The notes under the pieces were generated by a model that was not told the DNA's origin, did no database searches, and saw only the letters and a program-made list of their open reading frames with translations. This document shows, in pieces, positions 34,101-38,137 of a stretch of 64,000 bases of DNA. Numbering within the stretch: position 1 is the stretch's first letter; every line of letters starts with the position of its first letter. The stretch is from Diabrotica undecimpunctata. Its lineage: Eukaryota; Arthropoda; Insecta; Coleoptera; Chrysomelidae. The translations under genes were made by a program, and so were the position numbers. The stretch is from contig NC_092805.1 in NCBI RefSeq assembly GCF_040954645.1, positions 19,556,741-19,620,740 of the forward strand, in the 5' to 3' direction.

Positions 34101-36600
34101 ATTGCAATGATTGAAACTTCTCCTCACGCATTTCTGTCCGTTTCGACTTTTTCTACTACAAGTACTGACATACTGCCACCGCCACCCAAGCGCCAAAAGG
34201 TGATGAATACTTCCATTAATAAAAATATTAGTTTAGAACAAAAGAAACAAATAGATATGGATTTAATAAACCTATGTAAAGACTCGTTTCATCCGTTTTC
34301 CATAGTTAAAGAACGAGCTTTTAAAAAGTTTGCAGGGTGGATTCCTGGATATAAAACACCAACAAGAAAAACTTGTTCATTACGTCAGGCTCATTACTTT
34401 AGGAATGTTATACCAAAACTAAGCAAATTATTAGATCACAAGTTTTTAAAGAAGTAGAAAATATCTGTATTACTACTGACCTTTGGACATATGGAGTAAC
34501 TTAGAGTTACATCGCATTAACAGGACAATTCAGAAAAGATCGCTTTTGAAATTAGTGAAATTATTTCACTAATTTCAAATTTCAGTTTCTAAAAAAATAC
34601 ATTTCAAAAAAAGTACCTTATCTTTAGAAAGGCTTTTAAAGTATCAATTACAACATAACAGAGTTCCCAAACGGCCAATCCAAGACGTGGAAACTAGGTA
34701 GAACTTCACCTATTACATGTTAAAAAGAATGACCAAGTTAGAAGAGGCAATCCGTTCTACTTTTGTATTAGTTAATACAGACTTAGACTTGGACCAAATC
34801 TAAATGATAAAGACTGGATTATTTGTTCTCAATTTTCCCAAATTTTACGGCCTTTTAAAGAAATAACAAGTACAATGAGTGGCCAAAAATACTTGAAGGG
34901 TAGTTCAGTGATTGTTATGGTACGCTGCCTTCAAGAATCTTGCAATAAAATTTTAGCAAACGGTAACCTTACATCCATATTATCCGACGTAGTACAATTA
35001 CTAATATCGGGTTGTATTGTTTAGTTTATTTTTCAAGTTAAAATAAATATATTCTTCATTAGTTTCTTTCACTTCAATAAATATACACATAAACGATAAT
35101 AGCCATTATGTTTGTTTATGTAGGTACTCTCTTACTTGAAACTACTGTCAAACAATCATAATTATTGTTTACGAAAATCGGTTTAGTTGCGTTAAGAGCG
35201 TAGGCGCAAAATTTCAGGCCAATGCTTTTTAAATGTATTGATTTTTTTCGAATCCTGAGAAAACTTACAAATATTTTTGAAAAATTTAAACGCAGAATGA
35301 AAGGTGACATTATTGCCGAGGGCCGAAATAAACAAAAAGTTTTTTTGAATGAGATACTTGAAATTCAAAATCACACTAAATTTTCTCTTTTTTCGCCCGT
35401 GTAACTTATTAAAATAAACATTATAGAAGTTTTCAGAGACTTTCGGCCCTCGGTAATAATGTATATAATGTATTCTTTCATTCTGCGTTTACATTTTTCA
35501 AAAATATTTATTAGTTTTCTCCAGATTCAAAAAAAAAAGAATGCCCACCTCTACTCGTTCGTTACCTGTGTTCGTACTTTGATTCGGTGCTTTGACTACG
35601 CGACATGAGACGTTGCCAAATAATTTCATATGAAGGTTTATTTATTGTGGAGTTATATGCATTTTATTATTTTCATTGGAAATAAGGCACAATGTGACTT
35701 TAAAATAAGCTTATTTTGATGTTTAGATTTTTAATTCGGAAATCGTACTTAAAATACGAAACATTAATAAATTTTATTTACATAAAACGATTTCCGAAGT
35801 GTAAATCAAAATGTTAAATTAAACTTATTGTAAAGAAAAATTGTGGCAAATTTAAAATAAAAAACAGTAAGCTGCCATTTAAATCAATTCGCCCAAATTT
35901 GATTATCTTAGAACGTTGTTAAAATGCTAAAAAGACAACAGGTCAAATAAAACAAATAAGTTTGGCAACGTTGAACTTCTCCTCTTTTCTTAGTTCCACT
36001 AATGCTATTTTGACGATATAATGGGCTGACCTAATATACCTCTCTCTTTTTAAATAGGTGTTTCTCACTCCATCTCACATAAGGTAAATACCGACCATAA
36101 ACTTTTACCTACACTGTATATGCAAAAGATGAACTAAACGTTGGCCTTTTGCATTTTTTATGAATATTTTAGACGTGGCTGGGGTAGCCTCATTTATTAC
36201 TTGGAGAAATTTACATCCAAAATGGAACGAATACAAAAATACGTAAATAAAATGTGTTGCCGGATAAGTAATTTGATTTGGAAAAAAACCAAATATTGTT
36301 CCCACATTTTAAATTTTTCCTTCTATATTCTGGAAATAATATTGTAATATTGTACATAGTTTATTTTAAATTTGTTTGTTTAAAACATACAGATGGGCTT
36401 TGTATTTAATTTCTTAGCGAAAATACTGTTTATGCAATACTTACTAATACGTTAGTCCCGTTTTGCAAAGAAACATTCTTCAATGATGTCATATCCACTA
36501 TAGCAATACTCAAGTTTGAACGTAAGGAATATATGTTCATAAAACCAAAAAAAGCGAGTATTGCTACGATGTATCTTTTGAGGTACCATATTTTAAGCAT
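3956..36600 (-). CDS. SLC17-type MFS anion/phosphate cotransporter, seven exons
   Basis: Spliced gene, join complement(3956..4174, 5600..5720, 14042..14318, 22554..22808, 25475..25649, 31100..31333, 36445..36600). All introns are GT-AG, phases agree at every junction, and the coding length is 1437 bases (478 residues plus stop), normal for the family. Visible features: LRSNLSIAI in TM1 with Arg27, N-glycosylation sequons at Asn42, Asn47 and Asn59 in the TM1-TM2 loop, SSFFYGY and LGGARVFG after TM2, [23 protein letters not shown] before TM5, [14 protein letters not shown] in TM7, [15 protein letters not shown] in TM8, and [11 protein letters not shown] with [10 protein letters not shown] in TM11. 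The family moves organic anions or phosphate with Na+ or H+ across plasma or vesicle membranes; the substrate cannot be told from sequence. The start is the first in-frame ATG of exon 1; an acceptor just upstream suggests another 5' exon. All transposons sit in introns, none in an exon. Confidence 0.9.
4230..5420 (-). mobile_element. RTE-like retrotransposon, heavily decayed
   Basis: Minus-strand fragments in family order: [22 protein letters not shown] (about 5340-5240, given here as partial motif [12 protein letters not shown]), [21 protein letters not shown] (5034-4970; core [12 protein letters not shown]), a palm piece [16 protein letters not shown] with a stop near 4710, and [20 protein letters not shown] (about 4520-4450). 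The reading frame is broken by stops and by a short plus-strand insertion at 5036-5229. It lies in intron 6 of the transporter. Confidence 0.75.
5036..5229 (+). mobile_element. 5'-truncated RTE 3' end nested in another RTE
   Basis: Plus-strand text [20 protein letters not shown], then IELF and FAMMIAN, is the extreme C-terminus of the RTE subfamily seen at 18.4 kb, ending in TTAAGAAGAAG. It interrupts the minus-strand RT frame at 5230. The flanks AAAGGGAATTG (left) and ATAGGGATTG (right) look like an imperfect target-site duplication. Confidence 0.7.
5600..5720 (-). CDS. SLC17 copy 1, exon 6
   Basis: A 121-base exon with acceptor TTTTCCAG before 5720 and donor GTAAGT after 5600. It reads [20 protein letters not shown] then [20 protein letters not shown], the strongly conserved TM10-TM11 region of SLC17. 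The paralogue exon at 63406-63526 has the same length and phase. Confidence 0.92.
5770..6760. repeat. Inverted-repeat (MITE-like) unit split by an RTE 3' end
   Basis: Text around 5800-5850 (TATGACGTTTCGAC...TCTGGAAATTG) is the approximate reverse complement of 6650-6710 (CGAAGTGGAAATCGAAACATC). The two arms flank 0.8 kb that includes the RTE end at 6040-6445. A relative of the same arm occurs at 35.7-35.83 kb. No coding capacity is seen. Confidence 0.45.
6040..6445 (+). mobile_element. RTE-like retrotransposon 3' end, 5'-truncated
   Basis: An open plus-strand stretch encodes the C-terminal part of an RTE polyprotein: [20 protein letters not shown], then [20 protein letters not shown], then [16 protein letters not shown] stop is followed by an (AGA/GAA)n tail at 6420-6440. 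The microsatellite tail at a 5'-truncated end is typical of RTE-clade insertions. It is related to the 38-39 kb copy. Confidence 0.85.
7045..7175 (+). repeat. Subterminal iterated motif GTACAATCTCC
   Basis: The TIR-internal motif GTACAATCTCC reappears at about 7048, 7086 and 7122, with a degenerate version (GTGCAATATCC) near 7161. Degenerate versions also occur near 9290. All lie between the TIR and the start of the element's gene. Repeated motifs shared by TIR and subterminal region are usually transposase-binding sites; that role is inferred. Confidence 0.7.
7330..9177 (+). pseudogene. Candidate transposase with [10 protein letters not shown] signature, frameshifted
   Basis: Translation across three frames gives one continuous family-like protein. 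In order: KARKRQS N-terminus from ATG 7330, [16 protein letters not shown] (about 7590), [49 protein letters not shown] with DACSTC (8028-8105), [20 protein letters not shown] (about 8255-8315), [10 protein letters not shown] (about 8486-8515), [20 protein letters not shown] (about 8584-8645), [27 protein letters not shown], and an acidic C-terminus ending at 9177. At least four frameshifts or stops separate these blocks. Conserved Asp residues in the [10 protein letters not shown] and PPDRVF blocks could form an RNase-H-like catalytic site. That is inference; I know proteins of this type only as uncharacterised. Confidence 0.7.
9555..11235 (-). mobile_element. RTE-like retrotransposon, decayed
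   Basis: Minus-strand remnant with readable blocks: [40 protein letters not shown] (about 10920-10860), [39 protein letters not shown], the palm piece [20 protein letters not shown], and [20 protein letters not shown] (about 10350-10290). Stops and indels are frequent, and the 3' part is degraded to about 9555. It is the same subfamily as the 43.2-44.95 kb copy. It lies in intron 5 of the transporter. Confidence 0.8.
11236..11290 (+). repeat. Two-unit direct repeat
   Basis: TTGAGACCACTAAGGTTAAA at about 11236 is repeated as TTGAGACCACTAAGGGTTAA at about 11263. It is a short tandem duplication of about 27 bases at the 5' edge of the decayed RTE. No function is apparent. Confidence 0.6.
11291..11650. 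other. No recognisable gene
   Basis: AT-rich spacer between two oppositely oriented RTE copies. Nothing supported. Confidence 0.5.
11925..13988 (+). CDS. RTE-like retrotransposon reverse transcriptase, long intact frame
   Basis: The open frame actually continues upstream to about 11670, where IDYIVTKQ and CGSDHYLL are the last strand and GSDH motif of an APE-type endonuclease; the element is 5'-truncated there. RT blocks: [83 protein letters not shown], and the catalytic [11 protein letters not shown]. The thumb and C-terminal region contains [16 protein letters not shown], then RRPRKSW. The 3' end is AAGTAGTAGTAGTAGTG, a (TAG)n tail. No internal stop, so it is relatively young. It lies in intron 5, same strand orientation opposite to the transporter, ending only about 55 bases from exon 5. 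The frame has no early ATG, so it is probably not expressed as is. Confidence 0.9.
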   Translation: MDKKLQIPAPKNIDQLYKHIKNCLHEAAFEAMGYYIKPKVNKPYWWDNEIEEEIKCKRQLYQQYLSSKSLQDKIKYKEKQAEVRRKISKKKNESWERNCQRINTYLGGTRSTESWKLIKKLRKEKNKEVIQSIKPEDWEEYFKGLLVENRVEFQERRNQNQDRISIVGSPIRLTTEEIKNVCKQLKRNKAPGPGDIPGELFKYGTNKLYECLRQLFQECINTSEILTEWKISHLSTIHKKGDKNNCENYRGIAVTGSMSRIYGKVLKNRIEREYLYYEAEEQAGFRTGRSTIDHIFSLTQIIEKKMARNQEIHMLFVDLRKAYDSVPLKKLWQSMESTNINIELIKAVKVLYNQPIIKIKAGTQITTGFITSKGLKQGCCLSPTLFKIYLESALKRWKQKCRTMGIPLTNTMVYTLNFADDQVIMAQDYDDLNYMARKLIEEYDIWGLEVNKKKTEYLCIGAEQKDLILDDNTTIKHCCDYKYLGITISQDGTLDKAIRERNTSGRKAITMLNTILWDQSISKENKKRIYETIVKSITLYSCEVWPLKERTLSTLKATEMDFWRRAAGRSRREGITNERIREIMGIKRTITDDLTTKQLIWFGHLQRMDEQRMPKEILKWQPEGKRKRRRPRKSWSEGINKELRKRAIEEDLWNNRSKSGDWKSENGGERYKPTSSSSSDILLLCFV
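14042..14318 (-). CDS. SLC17 copy 1, exon 5
   Basis: A 277-base exon. The acceptor chosen is CTTTTTAG before 14318, because only this one joins in frame to exon 4 ([12 protein letters not shown]). An open frame runs further upstream to 14346 but would add a non-family stretch. It reads [40 protein letters not shown] and [13 protein letters not shown], which are TM8 to TM10. Donor GTAAGT follows 14042 at phase 2. Confidence 0.92.
14319..14979. other. Intron sequence, no feature recognised
   Basis: Transporter intron 4, AT-rich. The open frame at 14488-14730 shows no family motif and no splice context. Nothing supported. Confidence 0.5.
14980..15720. other. Unassigned GC-richer segment in intron 4
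   Basis: Compared with its AT-rich surroundings this stretch is clearly GC-richer and lower in homopolymers. It includes a small hairpin (CCCCTGCGAGCGGGG near 15060) and a plus-strand open frame at 15516-15704 ([14 protein letters not shown]...). It may be the untranslated leader or terminal region of a retroelement. I see no coding motif, tRNA-like box or rRNA similarity that would settle it. Confidence 0.35.
15721..17050. other. No recognisable gene
   Basis: AT-rich intron sequence. Two loose occurrences of TGTGTTAAACTGG (near 15777 and 15908) suggest a degenerate direct repeat. The frame at 16245-16442 has no recognised motif. Confidence 0.45.
17055..17475 (-). mobile_element. RTE-like retrotransposon 3' end, decayed
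   Basis: The minus strand reads [20 protein letters not shown] then [20 protein letters not shown] and [12 protein letters not shown], the thumb and C-terminal WFGHV region of an RTE polyprotein of a family different from the 18 kb copy. The 5' part is missing and stops are present. Confidence 0.65.
17830..18330 (-). mobile_element. RTE-like retrotransposon 3' fragment, decayed
   Basis: Minus-strand text [40 protein letters not shown] and [10 protein letters not shown] matches the C-terminal region of the 18.4-20.5 kb subfamily ([20 protein letters not shown]). It is truncated on both sides and interrupted downstream. Confidence 0.7.
18331..18440 (-). mobile_element. RTE 3' terminus with (GAA)n tail
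   Basis: CTTCTTCTTCTTCAAGTG at 18331, followed by CGCTACGGAGTTTGGCAATC and CATCATTGCTATTCG on the plus strand, is the reverse complement of a conserved RTE 3' end (IAMMIAN-type coding text plus microsatellite). Its 5' truncation point is at about 18440, directly against the tail of the next RTE, so 3' ends are stacked here. Confidence 0.65.
18464..20350 (-). CDS. RTE-like retrotransposon reverse transcriptase, 628 aa open frame
   Basis: An intact minus-strand frame from ATG 20350 to stop 18464. The same frame stays open upstream to about 20555 ([20 protein letters not shown]), so about 68 further residues are present before 5' truncation. Domains: N-terminal linker ([16 protein letters not shown]), RT blocks [77 protein letters not shown], and catalytic [12 protein letters not shown]. 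Thumb and C-terminus: [37 protein letters not shown], and [14 protein letters not shown], with a GAACAAG tail. The endonuclease is missing. It is the best preserved member of the most numerous subfamily in the window. It lies in intron 4 of the transporter. Confidence 0.92.
   Translation of the reverse strand: MTDEILGMMEQRRQAKNKDSHNYKIINNEIRKKIRKTKQTYYEEKCKEIEDLQNKYDLFNIHKKVKEMAGLQKRNHNTTLLDKNGNTTITTNEKLKRWEEYMEELFDDERGNPQDLSFEDRETSAEITKEEIMYALKNTRNGKSPGPDQLPIDILKIIENEYIDVLLNLFNKIYQSGDIPNEWLTSTFICLPKKKNARECTDHRTISLMSHTLKLFLKIIHKRIYKTLDMDIEETQFGFRNGVGTREALFAFNVLIQRCLDVNQDMYVCFIDNNKAFDKVRHKELMDILKAKQIQHNDLRIITNPYYKQQAHVRINEHTSEEFEVKRGVRQGCVLSPLLFNAYSEEIMKRALEGETAGIKVNGTSINNIRYADDTLIITDNLRDLQKLMNKIVEYGEEYELSINTKKTKFMRISKTQNNGESLTINGSALEQVENYHYLGTIINHTNDYSNEIKVRIEKARTNFNKMRKVLCAREIKLDLRVRLARCYIFSTLLYGIEAWTLNASTAKKLEAFEMWVYRRILKISWTEHVTNNEVMRRINKRMEVLETIKTRKLQYLGHVMRNERYNLLQLIIQGKIQGKRSVGRRRISWLRNLREWYGCTSIELFRAAASKIKIAMMIANLRRGDGT
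20557..21230. other. No recognisable gene
   Basis: AT-rich intron 4 sequence between two minus-strand RTE fragments. Nothing supported. Confidence 0.5.
21235..21950 (-). mobile_element. RTE-like retrotransposon fragment, decayed
   Basis: The minus strand reads [20 protein letters not shown] (catalytic box, near 21890-21840), then [35 protein letters not shown] and, further on, the connection region. Stops are numerous. The distinct wording [11 protein letters not shown] marks a subfamily different from the 18 kb copy. Confidence 0.75.
21951..22553. other. No recognisable gene
   Basis: AT-rich intron 4 sequence; short text near 22060-22170 has weak coding appearance without identifiable motif. 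Nothing supported. Confidence 0.45.
22554..22808 (-). CDS. SLC17 copy 1, exon 4
   Basis: A 255-base exon, too broken by frame choice to appear as a long ORF. It enters with two bases completing a Gly codon, then [20 protein letters not shown] (TM6 and start of the central loop), a charged loop [15 protein letters not shown], and [14 protein letters not shown] (TM7). The donor GTAAGC leaves one T, completed by exon 5. Confidence 0.9.
23027..23985 (-). mobile_element. Tc1-like transposon, inactive, one end lost
   Basis: The minus strand reads [11 protein letters not shown] (first catalytic Asp), [26 protein letters not shown] (second Asp) and [11 protein letters not shown]. The last corresponds to the family block DLNPIEHVWD, but the catalytic acidic residue has become Lys, so the enzyme is dead. 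The N-terminal DNA-binding part is missing; the element stops against an RTE fragment at about 23986. A terminal-repeat-like end CACTTCTCAACAATTGAAG lies near 23031, downstream of the gene. It lies in intron 3 of the transporter. Confidence 0.85.
23986..24712 (-). mobile_element. RTE-like retrotransposon fragment, relative of the 11.9 kb copy
   Basis: Minus-strand text: [20 protein letters not shown] followed by a stop inside the palm, [60 protein letters not shown], and [17 protein letters not shown]. This parallels the intact 11925-13988 frame block by block but is a shorter, mutated copy. It is interrupted at 24113-24216 by a tiny plus-strand insertion. Confidence 0.85.
24106..24223 (+). 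mobile_element. Mini RTE 3'-end insertion with target duplication
   Basis: About 100 bases of plus-strand text ([20 protein letters not shown], then GGAGAGGGCACTTTAAGAAG) form the extreme 3' end of an RTE with a GAAGAAG tail. GTAACAG occurs at 24106-24112 and again at 24217-24223, a 7-8 bp target-site duplication. The host is the minus-strand RTE frame between TEKLL and EIDFWRR. Confidence 0.8.
24713..25474. other. No recognisable gene
   Basis: AT-rich intron 3 sequence with a small direct repeat of CTCTATAATAGAT near 25243 and 25269. Nothing coding supported. Confidence 0.45.
25475..25649 (-). CDS. SLC17 copy 1, exon 3
   Basis: A 175-base exon, acceptor TTTTCTAG before 25649. It reads [20 protein letters not shown] then [20 protein letters not shown] and WESIFYTFG, covering TM4-TM5 with the family signature W-APP-E-SRL. 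Donor GTAAGA after 25475, leaving one G completed by exon 4. Confidence 0.92.
25823..25830 (+). repeat. Left target-site duplication of hAT element
   Basis: ACCATGTG, identical to 29594-29601 on the other side of the hAT element; 8 bp is the hAT length. Confidence 0.93.
26019..28755 (+). pseudogene. hAT transposase, four exons, one frameshift
   Basis: join(26019..26158, 26271..26388, 26921..28375, 28439..28755); all introns GT-AG and in phase. Exons 1-2 encode a BED zinc finger (KCCVCGNV...RLQSHRNVC, C-x2-C, H-x3-C). Exon 3 has an acidic, Ser/Thr-rich linker, then the DDE core: [11 protein letters not shown] (first Asp), VSDNASAM (second Asp), [10 protein letters not shown] (RW motif). Exon 4 has [15 protein letters not shown] (catalytic Glu inside the hAT dimerisation region). 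The only break I see is in an A run at 27659-27664: one base is missing, so the frame runs into TAG at 27686, and the correct frame resumes immediately. All catalytic residues are retained. The element is therefore young, and a sequencing or assembly error in the homopolymer should be considered. Confidence 0.9.
26426..26878. mobile_element. Non-autonomous hAT MITE inside the hAT intron
   Basis: The 453-bp unit starts CAGGGGCGGATCTA and ends TAGATCCGCCCTTC (inverted, two mismatches). It is flanked by ATATTTAG at 26418-26425 and 26879-26886, an 8-bp duplication as expected for hAT. Internally TATACAGGGTGTCC occurs twice (about 26744 and 26851). No coding sequence. It lies in intron 2 of the hAT transposase, so it inserted after the larger element. 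Confidence 0.85.
28880..28920 (+). repeat. AT-rich tandem repeat
   Basis: ATTATTATACTATA-type unit of 14 bases repeated about 2.5 times just after the hAT gene. No function is evident. Confidence 0.6.
29594..29601 (+). repeat. Right target-site duplication of hAT element
   Basis: ACCATGTG, matching 25823-25830. Confidence 0.93.
29690..30365 (+). mobile_element. Tc1-like transposon fragment, decayed
   Basis: The plus strand encodes [32 protein letters not shown] and [15 protein letters not shown], a paired-type helix-turn-helix N-terminus. It continues after frame breaks with [11 protein letters not shown] (first catalytic Asp), [14 protein letters not shown] and DEHVVPFG. The DNARPH and C-terminal acidic blocks are missing. 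It differs from the 23 kb and 62 kb copies. It lies in intron 2 of the transporter, immediately after the hAT. Confidence 0.75.
30366..30827. other. No recognisable gene
   Basis: AT-rich intron 2 sequence. Nothing supported. Confidence 0.5.
30828..30996. mobile_element. Short MITE with about 30-bp inverted repeats
   Basis: GGGCCACATGGGCTTGGGAA at 30839 and its reverse-complement partner ending at about 30988 (outer bases GGGCCACTTGGGCGTG on the minus strand) form an imperfect terminal inverted repeat. It continues inward through AAAATTTTGACAG on the left. Total about 170 bp, no coding text. I cannot fix a target duplication. Confidence 0.6.
31100..31333 (-). CDS. SLC17 copy 1, exon 2
   Basis: A 234-base exon, acceptor TTATAG before 31333, phase 0 at both ends. 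It begins [20 protein letters not shown] (sequon NST, then TM2), [20 protein letters not shown] (inter-TM2/3 loop motif) and ends [10 protein letters not shown] in TM4. Donor GTAAAT after 31100 is slightly unusual but acceptable. Confidence 0.92.
31334..32153. other. No recognisable gene
   Basis: AT-rich intron 1 sequence. A minus-strand frame at 31799-31608 has no recognisable motif. Nothing supported. Confidence 0.45.
33135..33175 (+). repeat. 10-bp tandem repeat GATTAGTTCC
   Basis: Four adjacent units of GATTAGTTCC, one with a C-to-T change in the TTCC part, followed by a partial fifth. It lies inside the 29-bp-TIR element just left of the hAT remnant. Confidence 0.8.
33216..35553 (+). 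mobile_element. hAT-like remnant (ZBED type)
   Basis: Ends TAGAGGTGGGTC (33216) and GCCCACCTCTA (35553) are inverted and resemble hAT termini; no matching 8-bp flanks are visible. The plus-strand ORF at 34083-34457 contains [51 protein letters not shown], then after a shift [14 protein letters not shown] (first catalytic Asp) and SYIALTGQF. Later pieces [10 protein letters not shown] and [10 protein letters not shown] are recognisable. The catalytic C-terminus is missing and an inverted fold-back occupies the 3' side. Confidence 0.7.
35237..35541. repeat. Fold-back inverted repeat, about 100-bp arms
   Basis: The left arm 35237-35331 and right arm 35436-35541 are imperfect reverse complements. 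Shared text includes ATATTTTTGAAAAAT, AAACGCAGAATGAAAG and CCGAGGGCCGAAA. The spacer is about 100 bases. It lies at the right end of the hAT remnant and would form a long hairpin. No coding role. Confidence 0.75.
35690..35860. repeat. Short inverted-repeat unit, relative of the 5.8-6.7 kb unit
   Basis: Arms around 35708-35750 (TATTTTGATGTTTAGA...TTCGGAAATCGT) and 35788-35835 (ACGATTTCCGAAGTGTAAAT) are inverted. The same arm type appears at 5.8 kb and 6.65 kb, so this is a repeat family present at least twice in the window. Confidence 0.55.
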
Positions 36601-36610
36601 TGAAGTGAGA
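36445..36610 (-). CDS. SLC17 copy 1, exon 1 of the assembled frame
   Basis: ATG at 36600-36598 begins [20 protein letters not shown] then [20 protein letters not shown], the N-terminus and TM1 with the family Arg. Two sequons (NVS, NGT) follow. Donor GTAAGT after 36445. A good acceptor (TTTGTTTCAG) at 36611-36620 precedes ten bases that stay in frame (LTS before Met), so translation may begin in an upstream exon not identified here. Confidence 0.88.
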
Positions 36611-36699
36611 CTGAAACAAACAGTTTAAATACTTATATGTATTGTTTTACGAGAAAAAATATAAAATATAAAAATCATACCAAATAACTAATAAACCAC

Positions 36700-37195
36700 T
36701 GAATAAAACACAGATGAATAACTCCTTGTTCACTCTTAAACAAACCACAAAATATGCTTTGCTTCCGTACTTCCCACAAATCACGAACAAGGTTAACAAA
36801 TCTTTTAAAAACTTACCTGTCAAGAGCCTTAAAAAACACTATAAGCATAGGGAAGATATTTTCGAAGACCAAAACTCCATTGTCCCCTTTAGAACAAACT
36901 AATATCGTCTATCATATACCCTCTGCAGAGTGCAACTCAACTTCAAGGTCGATTAACGTTCCGTAGGAGCGACATTGGGATTTCTAAACCCTCTTGTGGC
37001 CTTACACAATATGTCATATCAACTAAACACAGTATCTATTTCAATAATGCTAAAATACTGTGTAAACAACAAAATTATCATATGCGATCCACTCTTGAAA
37101 TGTGCCAAATTCTAAAACATCCAACTTCTCTAAATAAAAGAACCGACATCGATAACTTAAGCCAGATATACCAGTTTCTCATCATACAAAACAAA
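36700..37195 (+). mobile_element. Penelope-like element C-terminal (GIY-YIG region) remnant
   Basis: Plus-strand text in shifting frames: LPYFPQITNKVNKSFKNLPV, then IFSKTKTPLSPLEQTNIVYH and IPSAECN, then RSDIGISKPSCGLTQYVIST, FNNAKILCKQQNYHMRSTLE and MCQILKHPTSLNKRTDIDNL. This order matches the region around the GIY-YIG endonuclease of Penelope-like retroelements; the YIGQT core itself is eroded. The reverse transcriptase is absent. It lies just upstream of transporter exon 1. Confidence 0.7.
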
Positions 37196-37940
37196 TAAGA
37201 AGCACCATACAGGACAAATAAGAACCATCGTATCGCTTATTCTATTTTTTTAACAACTAGTTTAAATTGTCCCATTCTCCATCGAACAAACTAAAATTTT
37301 TTTGGAATCTATTTTTTAAAAACATTTTTTTTTTTACTAATGCTCTCGACTGTCGTACCCACATGTGGAACTATAAGGCTCATCCCGTACATCAAATAAC
37401 CGAAAGCATGTTAGTGTCGTTTCATCAATAAAAGAGCTTAAATTACACATACGAATGAATCAATGGGTAAAATAAAATCACCAAAAAGTTGAATCAACCA
37501 GCATTAGTGCTTTCATTCAGTTTTTCTTGTGTTTTTTCTCTTCTAGTGTATTGTATTTTTAATGTTACATAGGTTATCGTATAGTTTTCATAACATCACA
37601 CAAACCTACAAATTGTTTTGTAAATGTAGGAACACTGTTGGTTTTTTACTTTCTTACACCATCACGTTTTGTAGAGAACTAAGGATGCTTTTAACCTTTT
37701 TAACTTTTTAAGGATATTTTTAGGTATGTCGAACATTACCACGATATCCACATACGGATATTCATATAGGGGATATTATTGCACTCTGTAGATTATTTTG
37801 GATCGCAGTAGGACATGGATATACGGCAATATCATGGTTAGCCATTTTTTTTTAATTCCCAGAATAATGTAAACAGCTCAAGGTCGACGTTCAGTCGGGT
37901 GGCAACCCAACCCAGCAGTAAGATATTTGTTTAGTGCACG
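37196..37940. other. No recognisable gene
   Basis: AT-rich sequence upstream of the transporter. It could hold the 5' exon or promoter of the gene, but I see no motif that supports a specific call. Confidence 0.4.
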
Positions 37941-38137
37941 TTTAGAGTTGTGGATCAGTGGACAAATGTACAGTGGATCAAATTTTCCTACTGCGCGAAA
38001 TACAAGCAGAAAGCTACGAATATGGGAAACCTACAACGGCCCTATTCATCGACTTTAAACAAGCGTTCGATGGGATAAAACGCAAAGAAATATACAAAGC
38101 ACTACGTGAAATGGAAATTAGTGAATAATTAATAAGA

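Larger units (their letters stand above)
32974..36116. mobile_element. TIR element inserted in the piggyBac gene
   Basis: A perfect 29-bp terminal inverted repeat: 32974-33002 (starting CAGTGTAGGTAAAAGTTTAT) and 36088-36116. The flanks are AAATATA on the left and TATATGC on the right, consistent with duplication of TA or TATA. It splits the piggyBac frame right after MVHKYT. The interior holds a hAT-type remnant with its own ends (33216-35553), so the original element may be only about 0.8 kb. The perfect TIRs contrast with the decayed surroundings. The TA-type target suggests a Tc1/mariner/pogo-like MITE, but that is inference. Confidence 0.75.
32154..36350 (+). mobile_element. piggyBac-like transposon, decayed and interrupted
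   Basis: It starts at TTAACCCTTATCCGGG, a piggyBac-style end at a TTAA site. Coding text across frames: GRCPFKQYM-like, [35 protein letters not shown] block (second catalytic Asp), [16 protein letters not shown] text, [13 protein letters not shown] (third Asp). After a 3.1 kb insertion it resumes with [20 protein letters not shown] and [10 protein letters not shown]. Several stops and shifts. I see no clear right end with TTAA. It fills much of intron 1 of the transporter and ends about 95 bases from exon 1. Confidence 0.8.
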
